Below are positions 46,625 to 57,907 of a stretch of 64,000 nucleotides of DNA, piece after piece. The position numbers were made by a program, and so were the translations under genes. The DNA comes from Tilletia caries (Eukaryota > Basidiomycota > Exobasidiomycetes > Tilletiales > Tilletiaceae). Where the stretch lies: positions 1,116,001-1,180,000 of the forward strand of contig JALUTQ010000032.1 in NCBI GenBank assembly GCA_032718865.1, in the 5' to 3' direction. Every line of letters begins with the position of its first letter. Position 1 is the first letter of the stretch. The notes under the pieces were generated by a model. It was not told the origin of the DNA. It searched no databases and saw nothing but the letters and a program-made list of their open reading frames with translations.

Positions 46625-46760
46625 TTGGCTCTGGCTTCATCGGGATGGTCATGAAGGACTGGGCTGTCAGTCTTCAACAGTCAACTGCGCTCAGAATGTC
46701 ACCGAAATGGCACAGGAGGAGGACGAGGAGGGAATAAAGCCTGAGCGTCTGTCGAGATAA

Positions 46761-47512
46761 CTTTTGCAAGCAACATGAACAGCTTTGCGACCTGAGACCT
46801 GAGATTGCATTGACTCGTGGACCACAAGGCACACTGAAGGTGTTTCAAGTAGCTTCATCCTTCCGTATAACCGGTGTAGATCTGAAATGAGATGTATACA
46901 TATACGTCGCAGAGGGTCGGAGTATCCGCTTGGCGTTACGCTTCTTGCGGCGGATCGAGACGCCCCGCGGTTCTCAGTCCGAAGCTATCACCAGCGTCCC
47001 CCGTCGACCTCTTCCTGACTGATGTCTTTTCTTCATCTACCAATCATTCACCCCTGCCTTTCTCATTCTGCCATGCAGCCCAAAGTTTTGCCATGCATAT
47101 CCTTTCAACGGATCATCCGACTTCCACCCGAAGCAATGGCTTTGACCTGTCTTTTCTCCGCCCTTGAGCTGGTCTTCACTTCAGATCGGAGCAAACATCG
47201 TACATCTGATTTCTGCAACCTTCATCCCTACATACAAGGAGGACCATGAGGATGCTGCAGTCGCTCATGCTTAATCTCGGTGAAGCAGCAGAGCAGGCCG
47301 CTGCCGGGGGGAGACCGATATCGGAAGAAGTATGGTCCGGTTATTCCTCTGGCTACGACTTCTTCGACGAGCTTTTCTGTCTGCTATCGCGTAGGCCGTT
47401 CCAAAGGGTACATATACGCGTGTTGGTATACTAACCCGGACCCTTTTCCTCACCCCATTCAGAACCTACTGTCACTCGCTCACACACACCATCAAACCAA
47501 CCGCACACGACG
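46761..47512. other. Upstream region of copy E
   Basis: The stretch 46870-47000 is related to 22900-23050 (minus) and 48840-48960. The stretch 47330-47420 (including ccaaagggtacatatacgcgtg) is repeated before copy F at 49240-49330 and probably forms a shared core promoter. Confidence 0.45.
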
Positions 47513-48025
47513 ATGATACGCCCTCGCATCGCCCTCCTTTTCCTGCCACTGCTGCTCGTCAAGCTTGCTGTTCCGAAACCTCTGTTCAAATCAGTCTGGG
47601 CTATGTCTCCTTCCCGCGTGAGTACTCCGGCTGATCGTCCGATTTCTGAGCTGCATTCTATTGTCACTGACATGTTGCTTCGTGGCGTGAAGTTTGAAAC
47701 GCGCGCGGCACCACCAGCCGAAGTAGTTGCCGATATCCTGGATGACCTGCACTGTGAGTACATTTATCCAGAAGGCGCTGCTGTGATGATATGTATGTCT
47801 AACGTTCCCGTGTGCGGGACAGTCATTCACCTCGAAAACTTTTACCGTGTCGAGAGCGAGGCGGAGGCAGGCATTCTACGCTTTGCACCTCTGTCGGTTG
47901 CTCAGCAAAATCGCGTCCTACAACTTCTGAAAGAGAGACGACGGGCGATGCGAGCGTTGCGGCTAGTCCAGGCAGAGCGAAACCGACTTCCGACAATTGA
48001 AGAGCGGGCACATGCACATGCATAG
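47513..48025 (+). CDS. Small secreted protein, family copy E
   Basis: Member E, 122 residues. Exons: 47513-47617, 47693-47753 (61 nt) and 47823-48025. The signal peptide is MIRPRIALLFLPLLLVKLAV. Exon 2 encodes FETRAAPPAEVVADILDDLH, where the usual Gly of the GPP core is Ala. Exon 3 (FIHLENFYRVESEAEAGI, LSVAQQNRVLQLLKERRRAM) keeps the helix pattern but is strongly basic and ends with HAHA. It is in tandem with copies D and F. No known domain is recognised. Confidence 0.78.
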   Translation: MIRPRIALLFLPLLLVKLAVPKPLFKSVWAMSPSRVSTPADRPISELHSIVTDMLLRGVKFETRAAPPAEVVADILDDLHCEYIYPEGAAVMICMSNVPVCGTVIHLENFYRVESEAEAGILRFAPLSVAQQNRVLQLLKERRRAMRALRLVQAERNRLPTIEERAHAHA

Positions 48026-49445
48026 GCACATGGATAGCCGACCGGACTCAAAAACATATCGCAGGTAGGCGTGGTCGTCCTGAGATGTATACGCAGTTGC
48101 GTCGACTTCCAACGTTCAGGGGAAGCTTCTCACTTCGATATAGTACTCGCAAAAGCTTGATACTTCGCCAATAAAGATCTGATCGTTTCGCTGGTTTCAG
48201 GAGAAGGTGCGAGACAAATACGGTGTCCCGATGACTTGAAGAACATAAGTCGCCTTCCCTCGTTCCGATCGTTCTCTCTCAGCTAATTCCAATGAGCTTC
48301 ACTTCTTTCTACCCTTCGTCCTCGATCTGCTGAGTTGAATCACATCTGCAGATCCACACTTCCTCAACACGCGCTGCTCCTTCTCTTAAGCTCGCCTCAA
48401 GTCTCGGCCTTCGTGCATTACGCGGTGGCATCAAGACGCAACAAGGGAGAAACATGGAAAGCATTTTATGTCGTCTTGCTGAATCAGGCTCTTTCCAAGG
48501 GTTATTAGCGGCTCCTCTGATTGAGAGCCTCAGTTGCATCACGGTCAGTCCACTTCGCCCTGTGATACGTACGCCTGAGCGTGCCAGCAGCTGCTGGCAA
48601 ACCTGGGAACACTCTTCCGCTGGCTACCGGGCTTTGATCGCTTGCCTTTGCATTCCCCAAACGTTGCTAGCTGCTTCACCCTGCTCGGATCACGTTTTGG
48701 ACCAACATTAGACAACTCGTCCGAGGCATTCCAGGCGTCGTGGAAGGATGCTTGCGGAAGTTGAACTTCAACAAGTCAGCAAAGGCGAAGAACGATGCTG
48801 AAAGGTTTGAAATGTCTACGTGGCGAATGTAGATCTGAAATGAAACATGCAGACAAGAGACGTGCAGATGATCAGCTAGGCGTTACGTTTCTTGCGTTGG
48901 TACCTCTCATTTCGAGACGCCCCGGCTATCGGTTTCAAAATCATCACCAGCTGCAAAGAGCTCACTGCTGAACCTCTTTCCTGGCTGATATCTTTTTCTC
49001 CTCTGCCGATCTTTCGCCTCTACCTTTCTCCCCACCTGAAGCAAGAGTTTTTCTTTGCTTTTTCTCGGCCCTAGTGCTGGTCCGCCAATTCAAACGCGGA
49101 GCAAATCGCCATACAGCTGTCGAAGCTTTACACCACAGATAACGAGCACCATGGCGACGCTGCGGTCGCTCATGCTTACTGGTGATGGGCCTGCGTGCGC
49201 AGGGTGCTGTCATGTAAAGACTGATACCGGAAGAATTATAGTCCGGTTATTTCTCTGGCTACGACTGCTTTGACGAGCTTCGCTGTCTGCTATCACGTAG
49301 GCCATTCCAAAGGGTACATATACGCGTGTGCTATCCATACTGAATCAAGCCTTCTCCCTACTCACAATTCATTCTACAGCTCACGGTGCTGGCATCTCCT
49401 ACTGTCACTCACTCCCACATACCATCAAACCATTTGTACCAGACG
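48026..49445. other. Spacer between copies E and F
   Basis: The stretch 48300-48430 is related to 21490-21630, and 48840-49090 to 22900-23050 (minus) and 46870-46990. These are pieces of a duplicated unit that spans gene plus flank. I see no further intact gene. Confidence 0.45.
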
Positions 49446-49968
49446 ATGATCTGCCCTCGCCTCATCCTCCTTCTCCTACCCATCCTGCTGTTCAAGATCA
49501 CGGCCTCGACACCTCTGCCCAAACCAGCCTGGGCTCTGTCTCCGTCCGGCGTGAGTGCATCATTCAACCTGCTCAATGCTTGGGCTACCTCCTATCCCTT
49601 ACTCACATGTCATGTCACCATGTCACTTCGTGACGTACAGCTTCAAGACCGCTCAGGACCGCCAATCGCACCGGAACCGGATCTTCTGAGAGACATGTTC
49701 TGTGAGTGTCACATGTCCAGAAGCGATCCTTCAGTGGAGCTGAATATCTGACATAATCTTGGTTTGTTGCATGCCCGGAGCAGTCTCTCATGTGGGCGAT
49801 CTTGACCGTGCCATGGACGAGGCCGCGCGGGCGGGACTCTATTTCAGCAGACACTTGACCGCTGAACAGCAGGAACGCATCGCACGAGCGCTTGCGATGG
49901 CACGGCAGGCTAGAGAGGGGATGCGGCGAGTCGCAGAAGTGGCGGAGTCCTTTGAAAGGCTGCAGTAA
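49446..49968 (+). CDS. Small secreted protein, family copy F
   Basis: Member F, 116 residues. Exons: 49446-49550, 49641-49701 (61 nt) and 49784-49968. The signal peptide is MICPRLILLLLPILLFKITA. Exon 2 codes for LQDRSGPPIAPEPDLLRDMF. Exon 3 has LDRAMDEAARAGLYFSRHLT, then AEQQERIARALAMARQAREG, closest to copy A (which shares DRAM-EAARAGLY). The upstream stretch resembles that of copy E. Its function is unknown. Confidence 0.8.
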
Positions 49969-52129
49969 TCATCCAGCCATTCGTTGCGTCTGCGTGTGAA
50001 CTTCAGCGTGGGCCGGCAGCTATGTAAAAGTGTGAAATCGGGAAGAGACGGGGTCGCCTTGAAGTGTCACACGGGTGAACTCGGAAGGGACTTGGTGCGG
50101 AGATACGGTCTGGCTTGCCCGCCGCCCGCTCGAGGAGACGACGACGCTGCTTGACACCGATGGGCATTGTGTCATGGACCCCGGGGATGCTTGGTGAGGC
50201 CATCCCTTGTGCCGGGGTCAACCTTGCGACCTTACCTGCCCGCTTGATGGACTGATCGAGACGAGAGTCGAGGCACTCACTCTCACTCGTGCACTCACCC
50301 GCTTGTCTCTCACCTTCGTCATACAGAACAAGATCTCCTGCTTGACTTTCCTCTCCCACCTTTCTCGCTTCCCCCTTCTCCATGGCCTGGAGGCTTGCCC
50401 TGCTGCTTGTCAACTCACCATCGTCCCTGACTTTCATCTGCCAAGCACAGCTTCTGCTTCCTTTCCTCTCGCATTCAAGTTTCGATCCGATCACAGCCCC
50501 GGTCGAGGTTCGCTCGGTACGCACGCAAACCCATCGCACGGACGCATCGCTATCCTTGCCCCCAGCATAACTTCATAGCCAAGGACCAGGCATCGAAAGA
50601 TACTATATAACGACATCCTGCCCTCTTCCCGTGACCCGCCCTTGTCCTCCAGCTGTCCCACAGGCTACAGCGACCACATATCCTCGTCATTCGTCAAGAA
50701 AGGAACAGAGGTGAGTGCTATTGGGTCCAGCCTCATGCCCTTTCATGGTTGACTGAGGCATGTCCCTCACTTCAGCACCGACTCGCGCTCGCACCGTTTC
50801 CACGTGCAGCATACTCGTGGTGAGTTTTATGTACCACGCTTCAAACCTCCATGATGAAGGATGGGGCACGTCCCTCGCAGATCGACGCTGGTATAGATGA
50901 ACGACCGCTCCCTTTATCACCATCGGTGAAGGTGCTATTCCTGGCCCGAGCCAATTCCGGGGGTTCTGTATGCCATGCTGCGGACATTGCTTGCAACTGA
51001 CAAGGAACCTTTCTCTCTGCCTTCCCCATTCGCCTCATCCATTCGAATCAATCGATGGCTCGCCTCTGCGTTTGGTGTCATTCGTGCTTCGAACCTCGCA
51101 TCTCCTTGTTTCCTTCGTCAAACGACAGTCCACGACCTGCGTCGGATCGAACAGCCTGTCTCCAGGTTGCTTGACTGCCCGAGCGTTCACTTACGCCTTG
51201 GACTCATCGAACCTACATAAGCTAAAAAGGTGAGTACCCGACTTCAATCGTGCTTCCGGGCGAGGTTGTTACCATCAGTTGATGTCCCTCCGTCTCATCT
51301 CACTTTCAGGTTACCTGCATCGTTGTCCCGTCTCATCTTGCTCGAACAAGAGACCAGCGACCGTGCACGACGCTACGGCGGTCCAGACCTTCGTCTCAAC
51401 TACTCAGCTCCGTGCACCCGTACGAACCGTCTTTTGACGGACGGGGGAGCTTCTATAACACACCGTTCAAACAGATACATACCGGGGGTCATCCAACTCA
51501 AGCTCTCTCACTGGAAAAAAAAAAGCCTTGAGTTGTCGTACCTTTTCCACGAAAGGTGAGTCGTAAAAGATGACGCGGCTGTCGTCAAGCTCTGCCCTCC
51601 TCCCAAAAAATCTCATCTCATTTCACAACAAAGCGGCGGCTGAGGCGGTCCCGACGTTGACGTGCTCGGTGCCTGCGCACAGTTGCGCCTCAAAAAGAAG
51701 GGCAACAACACGCCGTCGTCCCCCCCCCTTTCCCTCTCTTCGTTCATTTTCATTCTCCGGTCGTCCTCTCTATCTTTTTCCCTTCCTCTTCCTTGAAAAC
51801 GTTCATCCTGGATATCCCCTCAACCTCCTCTCTTCTACATCTCCTACCATCAACGGCTTGTTCATTCTTCTTACACTTATCGGGATTCTCTGTCCTTCTC
51901 GCTTCGTCACAGGGGAAAACAGCATCGGAAAGCGCAGCCTCCAAAGAGAACGATCCAACCTCGCTCAACCAAGCGCGAGCTTCACCTCACTTCTGGACCA
52001 CAAAAGAGACGACTAGGTTTTCTCCCGCCACTCGAGCTGCTCGACCTACTTCTTCAGTCCATCCGAGCGCAGTCGTTCCTCGCTGGTCGTTTCGCGAATC
52101 TGCTACCCGTCGACAAAGTTACGTCGCGA
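49969..52129. other. Leader region of the zinc-finger gene
   Basis: A TATA-like actatataac near 50600 is followed by several GTGAGT donors (about 50710, 50819, 51230 and 51556) with pyrimidine-rich stretches between them. This suggests a long multi-exon 5' leader for the gene at 52130 or a separate non-coding transcript. No protein gene is supported. Confidence 0.4.
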
Positions 52130-55100
52130 ATGACCCATTCAGCATCTGAACAATTCACCAGCGTCAACAGCGGGGAAACCACGTCATCTCTATCGAATTC
52201 TCCAGGGTCTTTCCATTCCGCACGGTCGATCGACTCTGCACAAGAACCAGGAGCGCAGCGGAGTCGAGAATCGTCTGGGTCCTTTCAGTCCGTCTCTAAC
52301 GTCTTGTCCTCCTCGACGACGTCCTCTACATTGTCACCACCAGCATCGTCATTTCGCTTTGCAACAGGCAATCGCGTGAGCTCGGTGCCCGTTCCTCGCA
52401 TCACAGTTCGTGTACAGCGCAAGACGAGCGGTCCACCTTCGCTGCCTCCAGCTTCAGCAGAAGTAAAGCAACACTCAAAGTCAAAGACGGAACAAAGCTT
52501 CAAGGAAATTAACATGCCTGCCATGGACAACCATAACACAAGCTCCTCTGAATCACCCAAGGTAAGCGTTGAAGAACTTTCTCGACGTCCTGCCAAAATT
52601 GCGTTGATGTTGACGCATGTTTCGCTTTCAATTTCAGTCGCCACAGACCAGCAACGACGTCTCCACAGTCGATGGTGCCACTGAGGCTAAGAAGCGAGAG
52701 CTGAGCAAGTCGCCTTCAGCATCTTCGCGCAGCCCGCAACGCTCCTACGACAGTCCTATCGAGCATCAGCGTACATCCGCTGCCTCGAACGCCGTCAAAG
52801 CAGCTGCGAAGGCGGCAGCTGCTTCGGTGCAAAGCTTTGATGCTGGTAGTGGTGGCTCTGCCAGCTCCGGCGACCGAAAGGAAGGAATCGTGATCGGAAG
52901 GAAAGATGCGGTGGAGTTGCTCCAATCGAATGTCTTCACTCAGTCGCCGCCGCCCTCAGCTACGCTTTCGTCGAGCGAGCATAACCAGCCCGGTGCTGGT
53001 GAGAGCATCAATCGCACGATGGACGGAGCCAAGAAGGCTGAAGACGACAAGGGTCCGGGTTCGAACGCTGCGCAGCATCCAGCTGGCGAACAGAAGGAAG
53101 GCACCGCCTCAGGATACGCCCTCCTCGGCCGTAGTCTGGACACAGGAGCGACCATGGTGCCACCTCACCTACTCTGGCGTCAAGGAGCCGAAGGCGAATT
53201 CTCGTCGAACGCTCCCACGAGGGAAGGCGTGACCAAGAGTCATGGTTCGGCTTGGTCATCAATGGCTGCTGCTTCGGGTATCGGCGAGCACGATGCGGTT
53301 CGCTCGCGTGAGCAGAGTGGACGTTCTGTGGCTTCTGTGCTGAGTGCTGCGAGCCTTGGTTCGCCTCCTAGTCAAGGTCATGGCCTTCTTGGAGCTGAGT
53401 TCCGAACAGGAGGTGAGTGGTATTCCTGGTTGCGTTCTATTCATGAGAGGGCGACCGCTCACGACTCGAACGTTTTTTTGCCTTCTGTCTGCCTGCCTTC
53501 CAGATTGGGTTTGCGTGTCCGATACTTGCTGTGAGTGTGCTTCCCGTTTCTATGGATGTAGCCGAGCAACAGACCGCTGATCTTGACTCTCCTCTTCATA
53601 TCTTCAGCGTTCCACAACTTTGCTCAGAACCTGACATGTCTGGGATGTGGCGCGGCCAAGCCTGTCGGTACATGCGGTGACAATCCTCCTCAGCGAAACC
53701 AGCAACAAGGCGCTCGTGACCACAGCAAGAATGATGCAGGATCCCCGCTCTCAAGCTCGTCGATCTCTGCATCTACTGCCACTGCTGGGTCCTCCGGGCT
53801 GGGTCCGGCGAACAGCTCCGGACTGACGACGAAACAAATTCAAGAGCTGATGGCTCAGCACCGAGTCAAGACTGAGACGGGATCGAAACACCAACAGAAC
53901 CTGTCCGCCTCTTCTGCTGCGACTTCTGCAGCTGGCGTTGCAGCAAGCCAATGGGCCCCGGGAGGAACGTTGTCTTCCGCGACGGAAAACAACACGGCGA
54001 CGTCTCAGCAGGGTGGACGTGGAAACGGGTCGTACTTCACGTCTCAAGCCGGCGCAGCTCCAACGGGAGGTAGTGGAATACGGTACGGGGGAACGAATAA
54101 TTACGGTGCTTACGGTTCCTATACCGGTGGGACGTCCACGCCGCCGTCGCAGGCGAACATGGCTGCTTTGGAAGCGTTCCGAGCTTCCGCTGGCACGCCC
54201 GGACTCGGCATGAACCCGTATCAGCAAAACCCCTTGGCTCAGTACCTTCCGATACAGGCTCAGATACAGGCGCAAGCACACGCTCAAGCCCAAGCTCAAG
54301 CGCAGCAAGGTCAGGGTCAGGGCCAAGGTCAACGAGGCGGCTCGGCATATGGAGGTATGGCTCCCAACATGAGCCTCTACCAGCTGCAACTCCAGCATGC
54401 TGCGATGAAGAACCAGAATGGGATGCCCTTGGCGCAGTCGTCTGGTCCTTTGGCTCGGATGCAGGCGTTGACATCGGCGTTCGGTGGCATGCCGTCTGCC
54501 AACCAGAATCAGTCACAGGGTTCGATGCCTGCCTATGGTCAGTCGTACACGAACATGAATGCAGGTTCGAGCGCCGGTGGACCCATACGTTACGGGCAGC
54601 AGTCCCAGCACTCGGCCCACTCGAGCTTGAGCGCAACGACAGCGTCCTTCAACCACAACGGGCTGTCGTCCCACCTACCTATATCGACGTCGTCCACCCC
54701 AAGCTACGGTGCTCAGGTATCTTCCGGTTACCCGATGCAGCACTTCACAGGTTCGAGCCAAGGACAGAATCAGAGTCAAGGACAGGCACAGCTGCCTCCT
54801 CTGGACTGGAGCAACTTTGGCAAATCGAGCGCTAACGTCCCTTACCCGACCGCCGCTCCATATCGCTCGGCCCACATGCAGAACCAGTCCACCTTGAACA
54901 CGTCCCTGCCGTCCTCGACTCCGGCGATGAGCTCGACGACGTCGATGTCGACCTCCGTCTCAACTGCTTACAATGACAGCGCCAGTGCCAGTGTGGGGGT
55001 CGGCCTCAACCTGCCTGGCGGAGTCGAAGGGCTGGCTATCAAGCAGCCTTGGCTGAGCACGGCGCCTTCGAACGCTGCTACGGCTGCGCGACTGGCCAAT

Positions 55101-56509
55101 CTGGGGATCGGGATTGGGCCGGGGGTCAATCCGAATGTGGGTGGGCCTGATCCCGTCAGCGAGAAACGTAAGGCGACTGCTGGAAATAATGAGGATGCTA
55201 GTGCGGATGGTGGATCGAGCAATCCGCCGATTGTGAATACTGGCAACAGTGGACCGATGTGTGTTCAGGTGAGTCCGAAAGATTGCCTTGGTTCGGTTCA
55301 CTCTTCTGCTACAAGTCCGCTGATCATTTCGAAACCATTCCTTTATTTGAACAGCCTGGCGACTGGGTGTGCTCGGGCTGCGGCTTTGTCAATTGGCGTC
55401 GTCGACGTGTCTGCCTTCGATGCTTCCCCTTCGCTGAGGGCAACGAGACAGCCGCATCGCTGGCCAACGGTGCCATTCTGGCTGCTCAGCTCGCTGCTGG
55501 CGTCAGTCCTTCCAAGGTCGACACTGCGTCGCTGCTCAAGAGTCCTTCGCGCGGGCGAGAGACTCGAAGCCGAGAGCAGTCCGCTCCTGGAGCGACTGGA
55601 TACGAGTATCAGAGCGGACAGATGGCGACTACCCCCATCGTTGGTCTCGGACTGAATCTCGGTCCGAGTAATCAGCAAGGCTTTGGCAGCCCGATGCCTA
55701 GGTACCCAGGCACTGCGGGAACGCCGGCCTTTGGAGCTAATGCACTGGCACCTTTGCCAACGTCGTCTTCACAGCCGACCCTGTTGCTGAACCCGTTTGA
55801 CTCAGCGCCGCCGACTCGACGCACATCGCCGAAGGAGTCGCCTGCTCTCGCGAATCCTGTCCCGAACTGGGCTTCCGCCAGCCATGCTGACCGAATGGGC
55901 ATGGACTCCCGCATCAGTCCTCCAGCCGGCTTTGCGCAGGATTGGCAGCGTCGAGCGGCTGGTGGTGGTCCTGGTGCCGGAAGAACGGTGAGCGGCCCCG
56001 TCCTGCCCACGACTCGCGCACCTGGTGGACCGACGACGGCAAGCATGCACAGCATCACCTCGCACATGCGTCAGACGTCGTTCAACTCGGCGCCTTCGGT
56101 TCCCGAAAGCGAGATTCTTGGGTCGGGTTCGACGTCGAGCTCGGCGTGGTATGCTTCGCCTGTTGGCTCGGGTGCTGCGATCTTCACCCCTTCGACGACG
56201 CGGACGAACTCGGGAAGCAGCACGACGATGAGCGCTGGTGCTGGTCAAGGCTCGACGGCAGGAGCGGGAGCAGCTGCGAGTGCGGGTATGTCGGCGAGCA
56301 CGCGCAATATCTGGGGCACGTCGCCCCCTCGAAAGATCGGGGCAAACAAGCTGGTGGATGAGGACAATAGGGAGGTCGGCAACGGGGCTGTTCGGGGCTC
56401 GATCGGCGCCGTCAGTCGACCAGTCGGTTTCCGCAACTCGGGGTCATCCTCTGTGGACAGTTACGATCACGGTAGCCATGGCAACAACAACGCTACCAGT
56501 CCGACTTGA
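52130..56509 (+). CDS. Protein with two RanBP2-type zinc fingers
   Basis: Five exons (52130-52561, 52638-53412, 53504-53530, 53608-55268 and 55355-56509); phases fit and give 1349 residues. Zinc finger 1 is built across two introns, including a 27-nt exon: W404, C406, C411, N415, C422 and C425 (GDWVC, then NFAQNLTCLGC). Zinc finger 2 is at 968-988 (GDWVCSGCGFVNW, then VCLRC). These fingers bind single-stranded RNA or ubiquitin in other proteins; the pair resembles fungal Nrp1-like RNA-binding proteins, but no RRM is visible here. The rest is Ser/Gln/Gly/Ala-rich and probably disordered, with repeated QAQAQ and GQGQ. The start is the first ATG of the open frame; an upstream start is possible. 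Confidence 0.83.
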
Positions 56510-57907
56510 ACCTGCTTTCTGACGACTTCCTCATCAACAAGGAGAGCAACCCACCCAAAATTTTAGCTACGCCAACAACGAGCATCAACAACAACAGCAA
56601 GGCAACAATTGAATTGCGTGTTATAAAGATCACACGGCGGAAGTGCGGAAACAAAGGTCGGAGGACCGGATGGGTTGGATTGCCTCGGTTGGACGGAAAA
56701 CTTCACAAAATTCTCACCCCTCTTCCCTCTACATGTGAGGTTCTGAACTCGCTTGACTCGGCTTCTCCCTTTTTACTCTCCTTTTCCTTTCTCCTCTCTC
56801 ACTACTTTCTCTTTTCTACTCTCAAAACTTCTCTTCCACCAAACGAAAAGCTTCTCTCCCTCCCCCCTCACCCCTGCCTGCCACCTTCAAGTTATGGAGG
56901 CCCGGCAAGATGCTACGAAGGTTCGCCAATGTACGCGTGGTTTTGGTTTCACTCCACTTCTCTCTCAACACAGACACGATCCACCCCGAACACTGCCTGC
57001 CATCGCGCTTGACGCCTGATGCGCGACGGGAACGCGAACGATCGTGTTCAAAAGAACGACTCAAGTAAAGCAAGTTGAGGACCGTCGGCAAGATTTGTAA
57101 CGTCTTGGGGGGCTGGGGGGAACGTTTGTGTAACGCAACTTTTAAACAAAATAACGTTCCCTCCCGTCATCGCGTTAGCGACAAGGATGTCCCAAACCCA
57201 CTCCTCCCGAAACCGGACTCTTCCTCACCTTGCGCGACCCCACCTCACCACACCATCACTTCCGGTCCCCTTTAAACCCATCAGTTCAACTCTTCTCCAA
57301 AACACCAACACGGCCGGGTTCCCCCCCCCCCCCCCCCCTTCCCAACGAAACAAACTTGCGTTCTGCAATACGCTCTCTTCACTCCTCCAGCTACACGTGC
57401 ATGAGACGCGACTGGTTCGACTCTCTCGCTACGTGCTTGAAGGCACGACGTTCCACTCCGCGCTCTGCTCCTCCCCTGATCGCGTCTCCTCCTCCCCCTC
57501 CGGTTTGTTTTTTTTTTTTTTCGCCCTCTCTCTTTTTCGATCTTCTTCCCCTCCCTCTTCGTCATCGTCTCTGCCACAAACAGAAAGTAAAATAAACGAT
57601 CGTGATCGCCACCCAAGAAGCCCCGTGTGCGTTATACCGAGTAACTGACTCCTGTCTGTTTCTGACGAGTACGGTCGTTGTGTCTGAGCGCCCAGGCAAC
57701 ACGGGGTTCCTCAGTCCTCCTCGATCTCCGGGCTCGAGGTTGCGAGAGGTGATGTTGATTTTGATTTTTGCAACTGCATGGGTTCTACATAAGAGCGTTC
57801 TCGTCTATAGCAAATATTGAATAGCCACGAACCTTGGAGGGAGTGTGTAGACTGGAAGTGCCACGGGGTGGATGTTGGGGGGGGGGGGAAGGTCGAGGGC
57901 ATCACCC
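56510..57907. other. Convergent intergenic region
   Basis: Lies between two gene ends. It contains a pyrimidine-rich stretch (56760-56880), a C run near 57321-57338, a T run near 57507 and a G run near 57878-57888. No gene is supported. Confidence 0.5.

Larger units (their letters stand above)
45600..46760 (+). repeat. Inverted segmental duplicate of 21680-22860 (minus)
   Basis: The promoter and first two exons of copy D match copy B base for base over long stretches (for example 45791-46054 against 22652-22389). Similarity declines upstream of about 45620 and within exon 3. Confidence 0.85.
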
